From NCBI GenBank assembly GCA_902363375.1, contig CABIZX010000004.1:124001-188000 (forward strand): a DNA stretch of 64,000 nt. Direction: 5' to 3'. The DNA is from Clostridiaceae bacterium (GTDB lineage: Bacteria; Bacillota; Clostridia; Clostridiales; Clostridiaceae). Shown here in pieces: positions 18,836 to 27,500 of this stretch. Position 1 is the first letter of the stretch. Each line of letters starts with the position of its first letter. The notes beneath the pieces were generated by a model that searched no databases, was not told the origin of the DNA, and worked only from the letters and a program-made list of their open reading frames with translations. Position numbers and translations under genes: made by a program.

Positions 18836-18867
18836 GTATGGGTACAAACTTTTTAGTATCAGTACAA
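18836..18867 (-). promoter_or_regulatory. Paired direct-repeat operator before the ECF gene
   Basis: GTATGGGTACAA (18836-18847) and GTATCAGTACAA (18856-18867) are direct repeats phased by exactly 20 bases and differ at two positions. They lie immediately downstream of the promoter, in the position of a repressor roadblock. Confidence 0.65.
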
Positions 18868-18871
18868 TTTA

Positions 18872-18899
18872 ATTATACATGAAATACTAAGAATTTCAA
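18872..18899 (-). promoter_or_regulatory. Promoter of the ECF S-component gene
   Basis: On the minus strand, TTGAAA (18894-18899) and TATAAT (18872-18877) are spaced 16 bases. Confidence 0.7.
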
Positions 18900-19051
18900 C
18901 CTTATTTTTCTAATCTTTTAGAATATTATTAGATTTTTTGTACAAAATAATTTTAGCTTTGATTTTTCATGTTAAAATTTCATGGATCTTTAATAAAATA
19001 ATTAAAAGATGTAACTTATAACTTTACTTGAAGTAGAAAGGATTGAATTAC

Positions 19052-19222
19052 ATGATGTATCTTCGTTGGTTTAGTAGCTTTTTACTATTAATAATTTTAA
19101 TTGGTTTATTCTTTATTATCGGAGGAAACTTAATTAATTTAATAATTGCAGTAGCTCTTCTAACCATCGCCATGGACTATATAGAAGAGTATATAACTGT
19201 AAAAAATAAATTTAATAGATAA
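19052..19222 (+). CDS. Tiny membrane protein (lmo0937-like)
   Basis: A 56-residue open frame reading MMYLRWFSSF, then two hydrophobic stretches (about residues 9-25 and 28-42) separated by GGNLI, and a charged C terminus. The GGNLI(N/H) turn and overall size resemble the lmo0937 family of short Firmicute membrane proteins, whose function is unknown. An AAAGGA ribosome binding site lies 9 bases before ATG 19052, and ATG 19055 would also be in frame. It is followed at once by a hairpin terminator. It is monocistronic, between the ECF gene (divergent) and prfC (convergent). Confidence 0.7.
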   Translation: MMYLRWFSSFLLLIILIGLFFIIGGNLINLIIAVALLTIAMDYIEEYITVKNKFNR

Positions 19223-19226
19223 AATT

Positions 19227-19262
19227 AAAGGATCCCTCAAGATAACTCGAGGAATCCTTTAA
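19227..19262. terminator. Bidirectional terminator between the tiny membrane protein and prfC
   Basis: The arms AAAGGATCCCTC and GAGGAATCCTTT pair with one mismatch around a 10-base loop. The arms provide A/T runs on both sides. Confidence 0.78.
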
Positions 19263-20858
19263 TTATTCACCTTTTCCTATATTAGATAGAACTAATCCCT
19301 TATTATGATCTAAAGCCCAACTAATACCCCAATCATTTTGGAATATAAGCAAGTCTCTCTCTTTAAGATCTTTAACGACTTTAGAGTCACTTGTTAAACT
19401 TAACTCTTCAACTTTCCCCTCTAGAGCCTCAATCCATCTAATATTTCTATATGGAAGCATATCCATTTTAATATCTACATTATATTCATTTTTTAACCTA
19501 AATTCTAAAACTTCAAATTGAAGTACCCCTACAACACCTACTATTATTTGTTCTGTTCCTATGTGGAGTTCCTTAAATACTTGAATAGCTCCTTCTTGGG
19601 CTATTTGAGTTACCCCTTTTATAAACTGTTTTCTCTTCATTGTATCTACAGTTCTAACCCTTGCAAAGTGCTCGGGCGCAAAGGTTGGAATTCCTTCGAA
19701 CTTAAATTTTTTGCTTGGTGAGCAAAGAGTATCTCCTATGCTAAATATACCTGGATCAAAAACTCCTATTATATCTCCCGCATAGGCATTTTCAACAATT
19801 TCTCTATCCTGAGCTAGAAACTGTTGAGGTTGTGCTAACTTTATTTTATTACCACCTTGAACATGATACACTTCCATGCCTTTTTCAAATTGCCCTGAGC
19901 ATATTCTCATAAAGGCTATCCTATCTCTATGAGCTTTATTCATGTTAGCTTGGATTTTAAATACAAATGCAGAAAACTTATCATCTGTAGCTTCGATCAT
20001 TCCTATATCAGAATTTCTTCCTAATGGAGCTGAAGTTAACTTTAAGAAGTTTTCCAGAAATGGTTCTACACCAAAGTTTGTTAATGCACTACCAAAAAAT
20101 ACAGGAGTAAGTTCTCCAACTCTCACTTTATCTTTATCAAAGGCATCTCCAGCTATGTCTAGCAATTCTATATCTTCAAGTAGTTTTTCATATAAATTAT
20201 CTGTTATTGCTTCTCTAGCTGCTGTTTCATCTTCTAAATCTATAACAGTTTCGCTTACTTCTAGCTGTCCATGATCTCCAGCTTTAAAAATCTGAATTTG
20301 TTTATTATTTCTATCATAAACACCTTTAAAGTGCATTCCTGTACCTATTGGCCAATTTATTGGATAAGATTTTATACCCAACTCATTTTCTATTTCTTCC
20401 ATAAGCTCAAAAGGATCTCTTGTTTCTCTATCCATTTTATTTACAAATGTAAATATTGGAATATCTCTCATACTACAAACATGGAATAACTTTCTAGTCT
20501 GATCCTCTACACCTTTCGCTCCGTCAATAACCATAACTGCACTATCGGCAGCCATAAGCGTTCTATATGTATCCTCACTAAAGTCTTGATGTCCTGGAGT
20601 ATCTAATATATTTATACAGTATCCATCATATCCAAACTGCATTACTGAAGATGTAACGGAAATTCCTCTTTTCTTCTCAATCTCCATCCAGTCAGAAACG
20701 GCATGCTTAGATGTTTTTCTTGCTTTTACAGAACCTGCAAGTCTTATTGCTCCCCCATATAAAAGTAACTTTTCAGTAAGTGTAGTTTTACCTGCATCCG
20801 GGTGGGAAATTATAGCAAAGGTTCTTCTTTTCTCTATCTCCTTTATATAATCACTCAT
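19263..20858 (-). CDS. prfC: Peptide chain release factor 3
   Basis: A 531-residue translational GTPase that recycles RF1/RF2 from the ribosome after peptide release. G-domain motifs are clear: SHPDAGKTTL (G1, near residue 18), RGISVTSS (G2), DTPGHQDFSEDTYRTL (G3), and NKMDRETRDPFEL (G4). RF3-specific C-terminal segments include GVVGVLQFEVLEFRLKNEYNV (near 425). The length matches Escherichia coli RF3 (529). The start is ATG 20858 behind AAAGGAG; an in-frame upstream reading to 20897 has no better signal. EF-G and tetracycline-protection proteins are excluded by the C-terminal region. Confidence 0.95.
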   Translation of the reverse strand: MSDYIKEIEKRRTFAIISHPDAGKTTLTEKLLLYGGAIRLAGSVKARKTSKHAVSDWMEIEKKRGISVTSSVMQFGYDGYCINILDTPGHQDFSEDTYRTLMAADSAVMVIDGAKGVEDQTRKLFHVCSMRDIPIFTFVNKMDRETRDPFELMEEIENELGIKSYPINWPIGTGMHFKGVYDRNNKQIQIFKAGDHGQLEVSETVIDLEDETAAREAITDNLYEKLLEDIELLDIAGDAFDKDKVRVGELTPVFFGSALTNFGVEPFLENFLKLTSAPLGRNSDIGMIEATDDKFSAFVFKIQANMNKAHRDRIAFMRICSGQFEKGMEVYHVQGGNKIKLAQPQQFLAQDREIVENAYAGDIIGVFDPGIFSIGDTLCSPSKKFKFEGIPTFAPEHFARVRTVDTMKRKQFIKGVTQIAQEGAIQVFKELHIGTEQIIVGVVGVLQFEVLEFRLKNEYNVDIKMDMLPYRNIRWIEALEGKVEELSLTSDSKVVKDLKERDLLIFQNDWGISWALDHNKGLVLSNIGKGE

Positions 20859-21001
20859 TACTTTAACTCCTTTATTTAAATTTAAAATTACCTTCAATTA
20901 TATAGTATCTCTTTTTAACACAATTTATATAATATCATATTTATCAATGCAAACACAAATATTATTAACCATTTTATATCTTCTTAATTCAAATATTTCA
21001 T

Positions 21002-21041
21002 AAAAAACAGCAGCAAGATATTAAATATCCTACTGCTAATA
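21002..21041 (-). terminator. Terminator of the papain-like hydrolase gene
   Basis: On the minus strand, AGCAG-TA-GGATATT pairs with AATATC-TT-GCTGCT, followed by GTTTTTTA. Confidence 0.7.
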
Positions 21042-21086
21042 AAATAAATATTAAAAAATAATTCCAGTAAAAATGTACCTATCTAA

Positions 21087-21617
21087 CTAACATGCATATT
21101 GACTTAACAATCCACTATAAACTACTTGTCCTTTTTCTATGATATCAAAGTCTTCAGGCTTTACTAAGGATATATCTTTATCAAATTCTATCACTTTACC
21201 TTCCTTTAATACATAGGCCACAAACTGTGAACATAAAAAATGGTATCTTCTTTGATAAGGTATATGTAGCATCATAGCTAGAATTCCTAAAAAATTGTAT
21301 CTATACCTATCGTATTCACTCTCAAACCTATCTATCACTTCTTTAACTTGGTCATATTCTTCCTCTGTAACACTCAACTCATAAACTCTACAGGTTGTCC
21401 TGTTGTATAGTTTAAATATTCCACCATCAATTTGCTCTCTCACAAATCCAGCATTAAGTGGAAAATATATTTTTCTTCTTCCAAAGCTATATAATTCTTT
21501 TAATTCTTTATCTAAAGCTATAGAAGTATGATTATAGTTATATCTAGTATATAGTTTTATAGCTCTTGAAAAAACCGTTCCTGTTTGTGTTAGTACAACA
21601 TATATTTTTCTGTTCAC
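21087..21617 (-). CDS. YiiX-like permuted papain (NlpC/P60-type) hydrolase
   Basis: A 176-residue protein with the order expected of circularly permuted NlpC/P60 enzymes: an early histidine in YNYNHTSIALD (near residue 30), then a cysteine much later in YHFLCSQFVAYVLKEG (near 130), the Cys-Ser-Gln-Phe-Val context being typical of YiiX/YebB-type proteins. These hydrolyse amide or ester bonds (peptidoglycan or lipids in other members); the substrate here is unknown. There is no signal peptide or transmembrane helix, so it is probably cytoplasmic. It is monocistronic, divergent from the P-loop gene across a region with two perfect inverted repeats. Confidence 0.7.
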   Translation of the reverse strand: MNRKIYVVLTQTGTVFSRAIKLYTRYNYNHTSIALDKELKELYSFGRRKIYFPLNAGFVREQIDGGIFKLYNRTTCRVYELSVTEEEYDQVKEVIDRFESEYDRYRYNFLGILAMMLHIPYQRRYHFLCSQFVAYVLKEGKVIEFDKDISLVKPEDFDIIEKGQVVYSGLLSQYAC

Positions 21618-21687
21618 TTAATCACCCCAATGATTATTTATAAAATATTAACTTGCTATAATTAAATTATTTAATATGTATATTACA

Positions 21688-21760
21688 TTTTCAATTATAC
21701 TATATATATTATAATTGAAAAATCTTATAAATACATTAAGAAATTATTACAATTTCTTAA
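21688..21760. repeat. Two tandem perfect inverted repeats in a divergent promoter region
   Basis: A 12-bp-arm repeat (TTTTCAATTATA, 21688-21699, with 21710-21721) and a 10-bp-arm repeat (TTAAGAAATT, 21736-21745, with 21751-21760). Neither carries a terminator T-run; they may be operators. Confidence 0.5.
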
Positions 21761-21826
21761 GTTTTCCTTCATTTTCTTTAGCATCCGTGTATATTTATAT
21801 CAAATTAGTTTTTTGTTCGTATTTTG

Positions 21827-21855
21827 TTGAAAATTTCTTTACACCTTGATATAAT
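21827..21855 (+). promoter_or_regulatory. Promoter of the AAA_28-like gene
   Basis: TTGAAA (21827-21832), a 17-base spacer and TATAAT (21850-21855) lie 31 bases before the ATG. Confidence 0.75.
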
Positions 21856-21886
21856 TAAAGTCTATTAGAATATGGAGGCTGTGATT

Positions 21887-22471
21887 ATGACTATTAGAGT
21901 AGCTATTTTAGGTGGACCCCGTTGCGGAAAAACCACTCTTATGCAACAACTTTATGTAGATATGAAAATTGCTGGGTTAAATGTAGGATGTGCATCAGAA
22001 TACAGCACTGATTATTTAAGAGAAAAAGGTATGATAGAGACAATTTCAGAGCAATATGGAATTTATCTTGGCCAATTTAAACTTGAATCTGAACTCTCTT
22101 CCTTTGACTATGCAATTACTGACTATGCTACCTTCGTTCCTTACATTTACGCTCGTTTTATGCTAGGTAATAAAACTCGCACTGTAAAGGAAATTGAGAT
22201 TTTAAAAGATTTATATGGCCTTGCTATCAAAGATATCCAAAATTACGACCATATATTTTATGTAGGAAGAGAATTTGGATATTCAAAAGATGGCGTAAGA
22301 TGGCAAGATGAAGAAGTTGCTAAAGCAGTAGATAGTGCAATTCTTTCATTCCTTGAATCTGAAGCTGTTTCCTATATAACACTTACAGGTTCTACAAAGG
22401 AAAGAGCAAGACAAGTTCTTGATATTTTACATATAAATGCTGAAGCAGCAAGTGATATAGAATCTAAATAA
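21887..22471 (+). CDS. P-loop nucleoside-kinase-like ATPase (AAA_28/NadR-like)
   Basis: A 194-residue protein that opens with a Walker A motif (GGPRCGKT, residues 9-16) and continues with CASEYSTDYLR, FDYAITDYATF (a probable Walker B strand) and YDHIFYVGREF, the layout of the AAA_28 or NadR-kinase-like family of small P-loop proteins. It probably binds a nucleotide and may phosphorylate a nucleoside or cofactor; the substrate is unknown. The start is ATG 21887 after TGGAGG; an in-frame ATG at 21872 lies in that site. It is a single gene with its own promoter, ending in a terminator shared with trpS. Confidence 0.75.
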   Translation: MTIRVAILGGPRCGKTTLMQQLYVDMKIAGLNVGCASEYSTDYLREKGMIETISEQYGIYLGQFKLESELSSFDYAITDYATFVPYIYARFMLGNKTRTVKEIEILKDLYGLAIKDIQNYDHIFYVGREFGYSKDGVRWQDEEVAKAVDSAILSFLESEAVSYITLTGSTKERARQVLDILHINAEAASDIESK

Positions 22472-22478
22472 ACAATTT

Positions 22479-22530
22479 TAGCAGTGCCTAATATAAACTT
22501 ATTAAATTAAGTCTGTATTAGGCACTGTTA
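22479..22530. terminator. Bidirectional terminator between the P-loop gene and trpS
   Basis: The arms GCAGTGCCTAATA (22481-22493) and TATTAGGCACTGT (22516-22528) pair with one mismatch, around an A/T-rich loop. Confidence 0.75.
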
Positions 22531-22536
22531 TTAAAT

Positions 22537-23535
22537 TTAATATTGAACTAATCCAACTTTCTTTTGTATCTTTTTTAATGTTTTATTAGCTACATAGTTT
22601 GCTTTTTGTGCTCCTGCCTTATAAATTTCCTCAAGACTCTTTTTATCTTCCAAAAGCTCTTTAACTCTTTTTTGAACTGGCTCTAATTCCCTAACTATAG
22701 CTTCTGCCACATCTAATTTAAATTGAGCATATCCTTGTCCTTTATACTTTTCCTCTATTTCTTCCATGGACATCCCCTCAATAGTACTTAAAATTGTCAT
22801 AAGATTTTTAACCCCAGGTTGTTCATCAGAATACTTAACCTCACCAACACTATCAGTTACGGCCCTTGCAATTTTTCTTCTAATAACTTCTGGTGGATCT
22901 AGAATCAAGATATATCCATTAGGATTTTCCTCTGATTTAGACATTTTCTTATCTGGATTTTGTAGGTCCATTATTTTTGCTCCAGCCTTACCTACATAAG
23001 GTTCTGGTATGGTAAATGTTGGGCTATATAATCTATTAAATCTCTCTGCTATATCTCTTGCTAATTCTAAGTGTTGTACTTGATCTACGCCAACAGGTAC
23101 CACGTCTGTTTGGTATAACAATACATCAGCAGCCATAATTACTGGATAGCTAAATAGTCCTGCCCCTATACTTTCTCCACTATTCTTAGCTTTATCCTTA
23201 TATTGAGTCATTCTACTTAATTCACCCATATAGCTGTGACATGTCAAAATCCATGCTGCTTCTGAGTGAGCTGGTACATGAGATTGAATAAATAATGTAT
23301 TTCTCTCTGTATCTATTCCAGATGCAATATAAATAGCTAATATTTCCAAAGTTCTCTTTCGCAATTCGGCTGGTACCTGTCTTACAGTAATAGCATGTAA
23401 GTCTGCAATAAAGAAATAGCATTCATATTCATCTTGTAATTTCACCCAATTTTTTATAGCTCCTAAATAATTTCCTAGCGTTAGATCACCAGAAGGTTTA
23501 ATTCCACTTAACATAATTTTTTTCTTATCTTCCAT
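22537..23535 (-). CDS. trpS: Tryptophanyl-tRNA synthetase
   Basis: A 332-residue class I synthetase that charges tRNA-Trp. It has the HIGH-equivalent PSGDLTLGNYLGA (near residue 13), the tryptophan-binding FSYPVIMAADVLLYQTDVVPVG (near 133), the GVDQVQHLELARDIA segment, and the KMSKS loop DKKMSKSEENP (near 200). Its length is normal for the bacterial enzyme. The start is ATG 23535 after AAAGGAG; a longer reading to 23556 includes the ribosome binding site itself. It is transcribed alone from a T-box leader. Confidence 0.96.
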   Translation of the reverse strand: MEDKKKIMLSGIKPSGDLTLGNYLGAIKNWVKLQDEYECYFFIADLHAITVRQVPAELRKRTLEILAIYIASGIDTERNTLFIQSHVPAHSEAAWILTCHSYMGELSRMTQYKDKAKNSGESIGAGLFSYPVIMAADVLLYQTDVVPVGVDQVQHLELARDIAERFNRLYSPTFTIPEPYVGKAGAKIMDLQNPDKKMSKSEENPNGYILILDPPEVIRRKIARAVTDSVGEVKYSDEQPGVKNLMTILSTIEGMSMEEIEEKYKGQGYAQFKLDVAEAIVRELEPVQKRVKELLEDKKSLEEIYKAGAQKANYVANKTLKKIQKKVGLVQY

Positions 23536-23700
23536 TTTCTGTTCTCCTTTCAGCATTGAATATTTACTAATAATAGATCTTTCAGATTATTGTTTCTTAT
23601 CCATCTCAATTCTAGTATAACTATTATCTGAGCATAGTCTTATTATATCTTCAGTTATCAAATACATTATCTACTATTTAATAGCAAATTTCATAAAATA

Positions 23701-23975
23701 AAAACCCTATGGAAAAATCCATAGGGCATAAATTACGCGGTACCACCTATCTTAAGATAATAAAATCTCATCTTTATCGGACACAAACATATCCTAGCTC
23801 TATAACGTGAGCATCCGTGTTAGACTACTTACAAATTCACCTAACATCTCAACGACCCATTCATATTAAGCATAATTGCGATAATCACACCATCTACCGC
23901 TCTCTGAAAATTTGTTTTTAATACTACTTACTTCGTCTCAACGATCAATTCATTACTATTTTAAAATATTATATT
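23701..23975 (-). promoter_or_regulatory. Tryptophan T-box leader of trpS
   Basis: On the minus strand: Stem I with AGAGAGCGGTAGATGGTGTG, the specifier codon TGG (complement of 23857-23859, in TATGAATGGGTC), the T-box ATAGGTGGTACCGCG near 23735-23749, and the terminator CCCTATGGA / TCCATAGGG (23705-23726) followed by a T-run. The only Trp codon is UGG, so the amino-acid assignment is firm. Confidence 0.92.
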
Positions 23976-23981
23976 AAAGTT

Positions 23982-24010
23982 ATTATAATTCTAATATTAT
24001 ATTATGTCAA
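23982..24010 (-). promoter_or_regulatory. Promoter of the trpS T-box leader
   Basis: On the minus strand, TTGACA (24005-24010), a 17-base spacer and TATAAT (23982-23987): a perfect consensus. Confidence 0.85.
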
Positions 24011-24192
24011 TATCATAATTTTTATACTTTTCATAAGTTTTATATTATCTTTATATAAATTTCACACCATAAATTTCTAGTATTTATTTGTTTCATTGAA
24101 GCAAACTAGATGTATTAAATAAATTAAATATTTTCATATATTTAATATGCAAGTTTAGATAAGAACCACTTTATTTTAAGGAGGTATTTTAT

Positions 24193-24459
24193 ATGGATTC
24201 AAAAAATAATTCTAGACAATCTAAAGACTCAAAACCTTATGGTCCTAATGAAAGAGACTTCTTAGAGGCTAGTACAGCGCCAGTAAAGGCATATTCTCTT
24301 AACGATTATGTATTGCTTCCAAATCATGTTGTAGACCCAATTGTGGCAAACAACATATCTAATGTCGAATTTGACTATACCTATAACGAGGATTCGGATC
24401 TTCTAAATTTCGAAGATCAACCCTTAGCATCAATAAATAAAAACACTCCAACTAAATAA
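24193..24459 (+). CDS. Hypothetical small hydrophilic protein
   Basis: An 88-residue polar protein with a Ser/Asn/Lys-rich N terminus, a middle AYSLNDYVLLPNHVVDPIVAN stretch, and an acidic segment (YNEDSDLLNFEDQP). There are no cysteines, transmembrane segments or known motifs, and I do not recognise a family. It has a perfect AAGGAGG ribosome binding site (24178-24184) and its own terminator, so it is very likely expressed. It is convergent with the glucan synthase gene. Spore proteins of this size and polarity exist in clostridia, but nothing here proves that role. Confidence 0.6.
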   Translation: MDSKNNSRQSKDSKPYGPNERDFLEASTAPVKAYSLNDYVLLPNHVVDPIVANNISNVEFDYTYNEDSDLLNFEDQPLASINKNTPTK

Positions 24460-24462
24460 AAA

Positions 24463-24500
24463 TATAGGAATTGCTTCATTGCAATTCCTATATTTTTTTA
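24463..24500. terminator. Bidirectional terminator at the 3-prime end of the glucan synthase gene
   Basis: TATAGGAATTGC (24463-24474) and GCAATTCCTATA (24481-24492) form a perfect 12-bp stem with a 6-base loop, then a T-run. Confidence 0.9.
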
Positions 24501-24523
24501 TTATATTTAAGTACAAATTATCA

Positions 24524-27500
24524 TTATATATTTATTTTAAAATTCACTTTTACCTCATGTTCCCCATTAGGTAAAAGAGGTATTGTCTCTCCTTCTAATA
24601 CACTTCCATCTAATATTATAGTTGAGATATTACTTTTTCTCACTTTAATATGATATATAGCATCTTTATATTTATAATCTATACTATATTCTTTAATCTT
24701 TTCAGGTAGGCATGGTTTAATTTTAAAACCTTTCCTTTCAATTAGCTTAAAACCTAATATATATTCTAAGGCTATAGTATACATCCATCCAGAACTTCCA
24801 GTGTACCAGCTCCATCCACCTCTTCCTTCATGAGGTTTTACAGAGTATACATCTGCTGCCATAACATACGGTTCTGTCTTGAATATATCAGCCTCTTTAG
24901 TTGTTAGACTATGATTTATAGGATTTAACATTGAATATATGTTATAAGCTTCTTCCCCTCTACCTAGTTTTGCAAGGGCTAAAGCTACCCATGTTACACC
25001 ATGAGTATACTGCCCTCCATTTTCCCTTACTCCAGGTACATATCCTTTTATATATCCTGGCTTTAAGCTTGAATTATCAAAAGGCGGACTAAGTAGTAAT
25101 ATAATCTTCTCTTTTGGCTTAACTAAATATTTTTCTAAAGAACTCATAGCTATGTTAGCTCTTTCTTCGTTTCCCGCTTCAGATATTACAGACCAACATT
25201 GTGAAAGAGCATCTATTTTGCACTCTTGGTTTTCATGAGATCCCAGTGGAGTTCCATCATCAAAGTAAGCACGTTTATACCAATTTCCGTCCCAACCATA
25301 AGTTTCTAAATTTTCTCTTACAAACTCCATAACTTTAATAGATTTTTTATAGTACTCTTCATCTTTCTTATAACTACAAATATCTTTAAAATCTTTTAAT
25401 ATACTATATATGAACCAGCCTAGCCATATACTTTCACCTTTTCCCTTATTTCCAACGGTGCTCATTCCATCATTCCAGTCTCCACTACCCATTAACGGAA
25501 TATTATGAGGTCCAAACTTCAAGCTTCTATCTATAGCTCTTATACAGTGTTTATATAATGATTCTTTTAGATCTGATTTAGGAGATACATTGTACCTTTC
25601 ATCCTCACCTTCTTTTAGAGGTTCATCTTTTAAATATCCTACTTCTTCATCTAAAATCCCATAATCTCCAGTTGCCTTTACATATATACAAGTAACATAA
25701 GGTAGCCATAATAAATCATCACTAAACCTTGTTCTTATTCCACTGTCCACTACCGGATGCCACCAATGCTGAACATCTCCTTCTTCAAATTGTCTAGTAG
25801 CACTATAAAGAATTTGATTTCTAGTGATTTCAGGATTTATATAAATCATAGGAATAGAATCCTGTAATTGATCTCTAAAGCCATAAGCCCCACCACATTG
25901 ATAGAATGCCGTTCTCGAAAACAACCTACAACTTATTGTTTCATAAGGTAGCCATCCATTGATCATAAAATCTAAGGCTTTATCCTCTGTTTTTATATTT
26001 ATATTATTTATAAGATTTCTCCAATACTCCCTTACTTCTTTTAGTTCTTTCTCCACTCTACTTATACTTGAGAATTCTTCAAGGGTATTTTGAATTTCAT
26101 CAATACTTTCTTCTGCTCCTAAAATTATAACAATGGATTTTTCTTCATGAGGGCCTATATTTAAATAAGCTTTCTCACTAAGCACAGGTTCTAATCCTGA
26201 GCCACATTTTCCTGATAGCTTATCATTCCTCTTTTCATATAATACTTCTATGGATTCTCGGCTTACGATAAAGTCTCTTTCATCTCCACTAAAACTTTCA
26301 TTTACTCCACCAATTATTTTTAGATAAGCATGGCTTGAAGAAAAGTTACTACTATATGGATTTTTTCCATAGATAAATTTCTTTTCATTATTTATAACAG
26401 TATAAATTTTTTTATAATTTTTTTCTCTTAAGTCACCAAGACATAACCTTGCAACATAAGTAATTCCTATGTTTCTATTTTTATTATCTAAATTCTTCAA
26501 ACTAACTCTAATGAATTTTGCACTCTTCTCTTTAGCAGAAAAAAAGGTTACTTCTCCTGATATTCCATTAATACAATGAGTGAATTTAGAATAACCCAAA
26601 CCATGAGTTATTATATATTCTCCATCATCTCTCATCGGTTCTGGAGTTATAGACCAAATTTTACTCTCTTCTTCTAGATATAAAACTTCACTAAGAGTGT
26701 CCTCAATAAAATCATTGTTCCAAGGAGTAATTTTAAATTCTCTACTATTTTTATACCAAGTATAGCTACTACCAGATTCACTTATATTAAATCCAAACCT
26801 ATTATTATTAGCTATAACATTAATCCATGGAGCTGGTGTAGATTCTCTATCTTTGAGTATAATTGTATACTCACCTTCACTATTAAATCCTCCATATCCA
26901 TTATAAAAGTGCAATTCAGAGGTGTCGAGTTTAGGAATATTATTATGTTCATAATTAAATTTATCTAATTCTATTTCATGTGCTTCCCATAGATATCCTC
27001 TTGAAGTATCTTTATAGGTTTCATTTTCCATAGTTCTATCAATTTGTTTCCATAAGACTCCTTCCTCACCTTTTATAATTATAGCAGCAATAGAATAGAA
27101 TAAATTTAAATCTTCCCTAGGCATATTCTCATTGCTAATTATAAATATTCCACCGGAAGTATTTTCTCGCCCGTTTAAGGAGCTGTTTAATATTATTCTC
27201 TTTAATGCATTATCTAGCGGCTTCTCATAGCTTATTTCTTCTTCATTAATTACTACAATATCAAACTTTAATCCTTTATCTTCTAAATAGTTATGGCAAT
27301 CTATAAGCTGTCTTAAAACATCACTTTCTTTTTCTTTGTTAACAGTTAGTAATACTATAGGTAAATCTCCTGAAATTCCATAGGACCATAAATTTCTTTG
27401 GTCTCGATTTAAATTCATAAGATTATTCAATCTTTTAGTGTATGTTTGATTGTTAAATAGTATACTACTACCAATTTTCTCATAAATAACAGCTTGCGTT

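Noticed and set aside
18804..18871. A possible vitamin riboswitch before the ECF gene
   Set aside because: No preQ1, TPP, FMN or cobalamin signature was found; the direct repeats suggest protein control.
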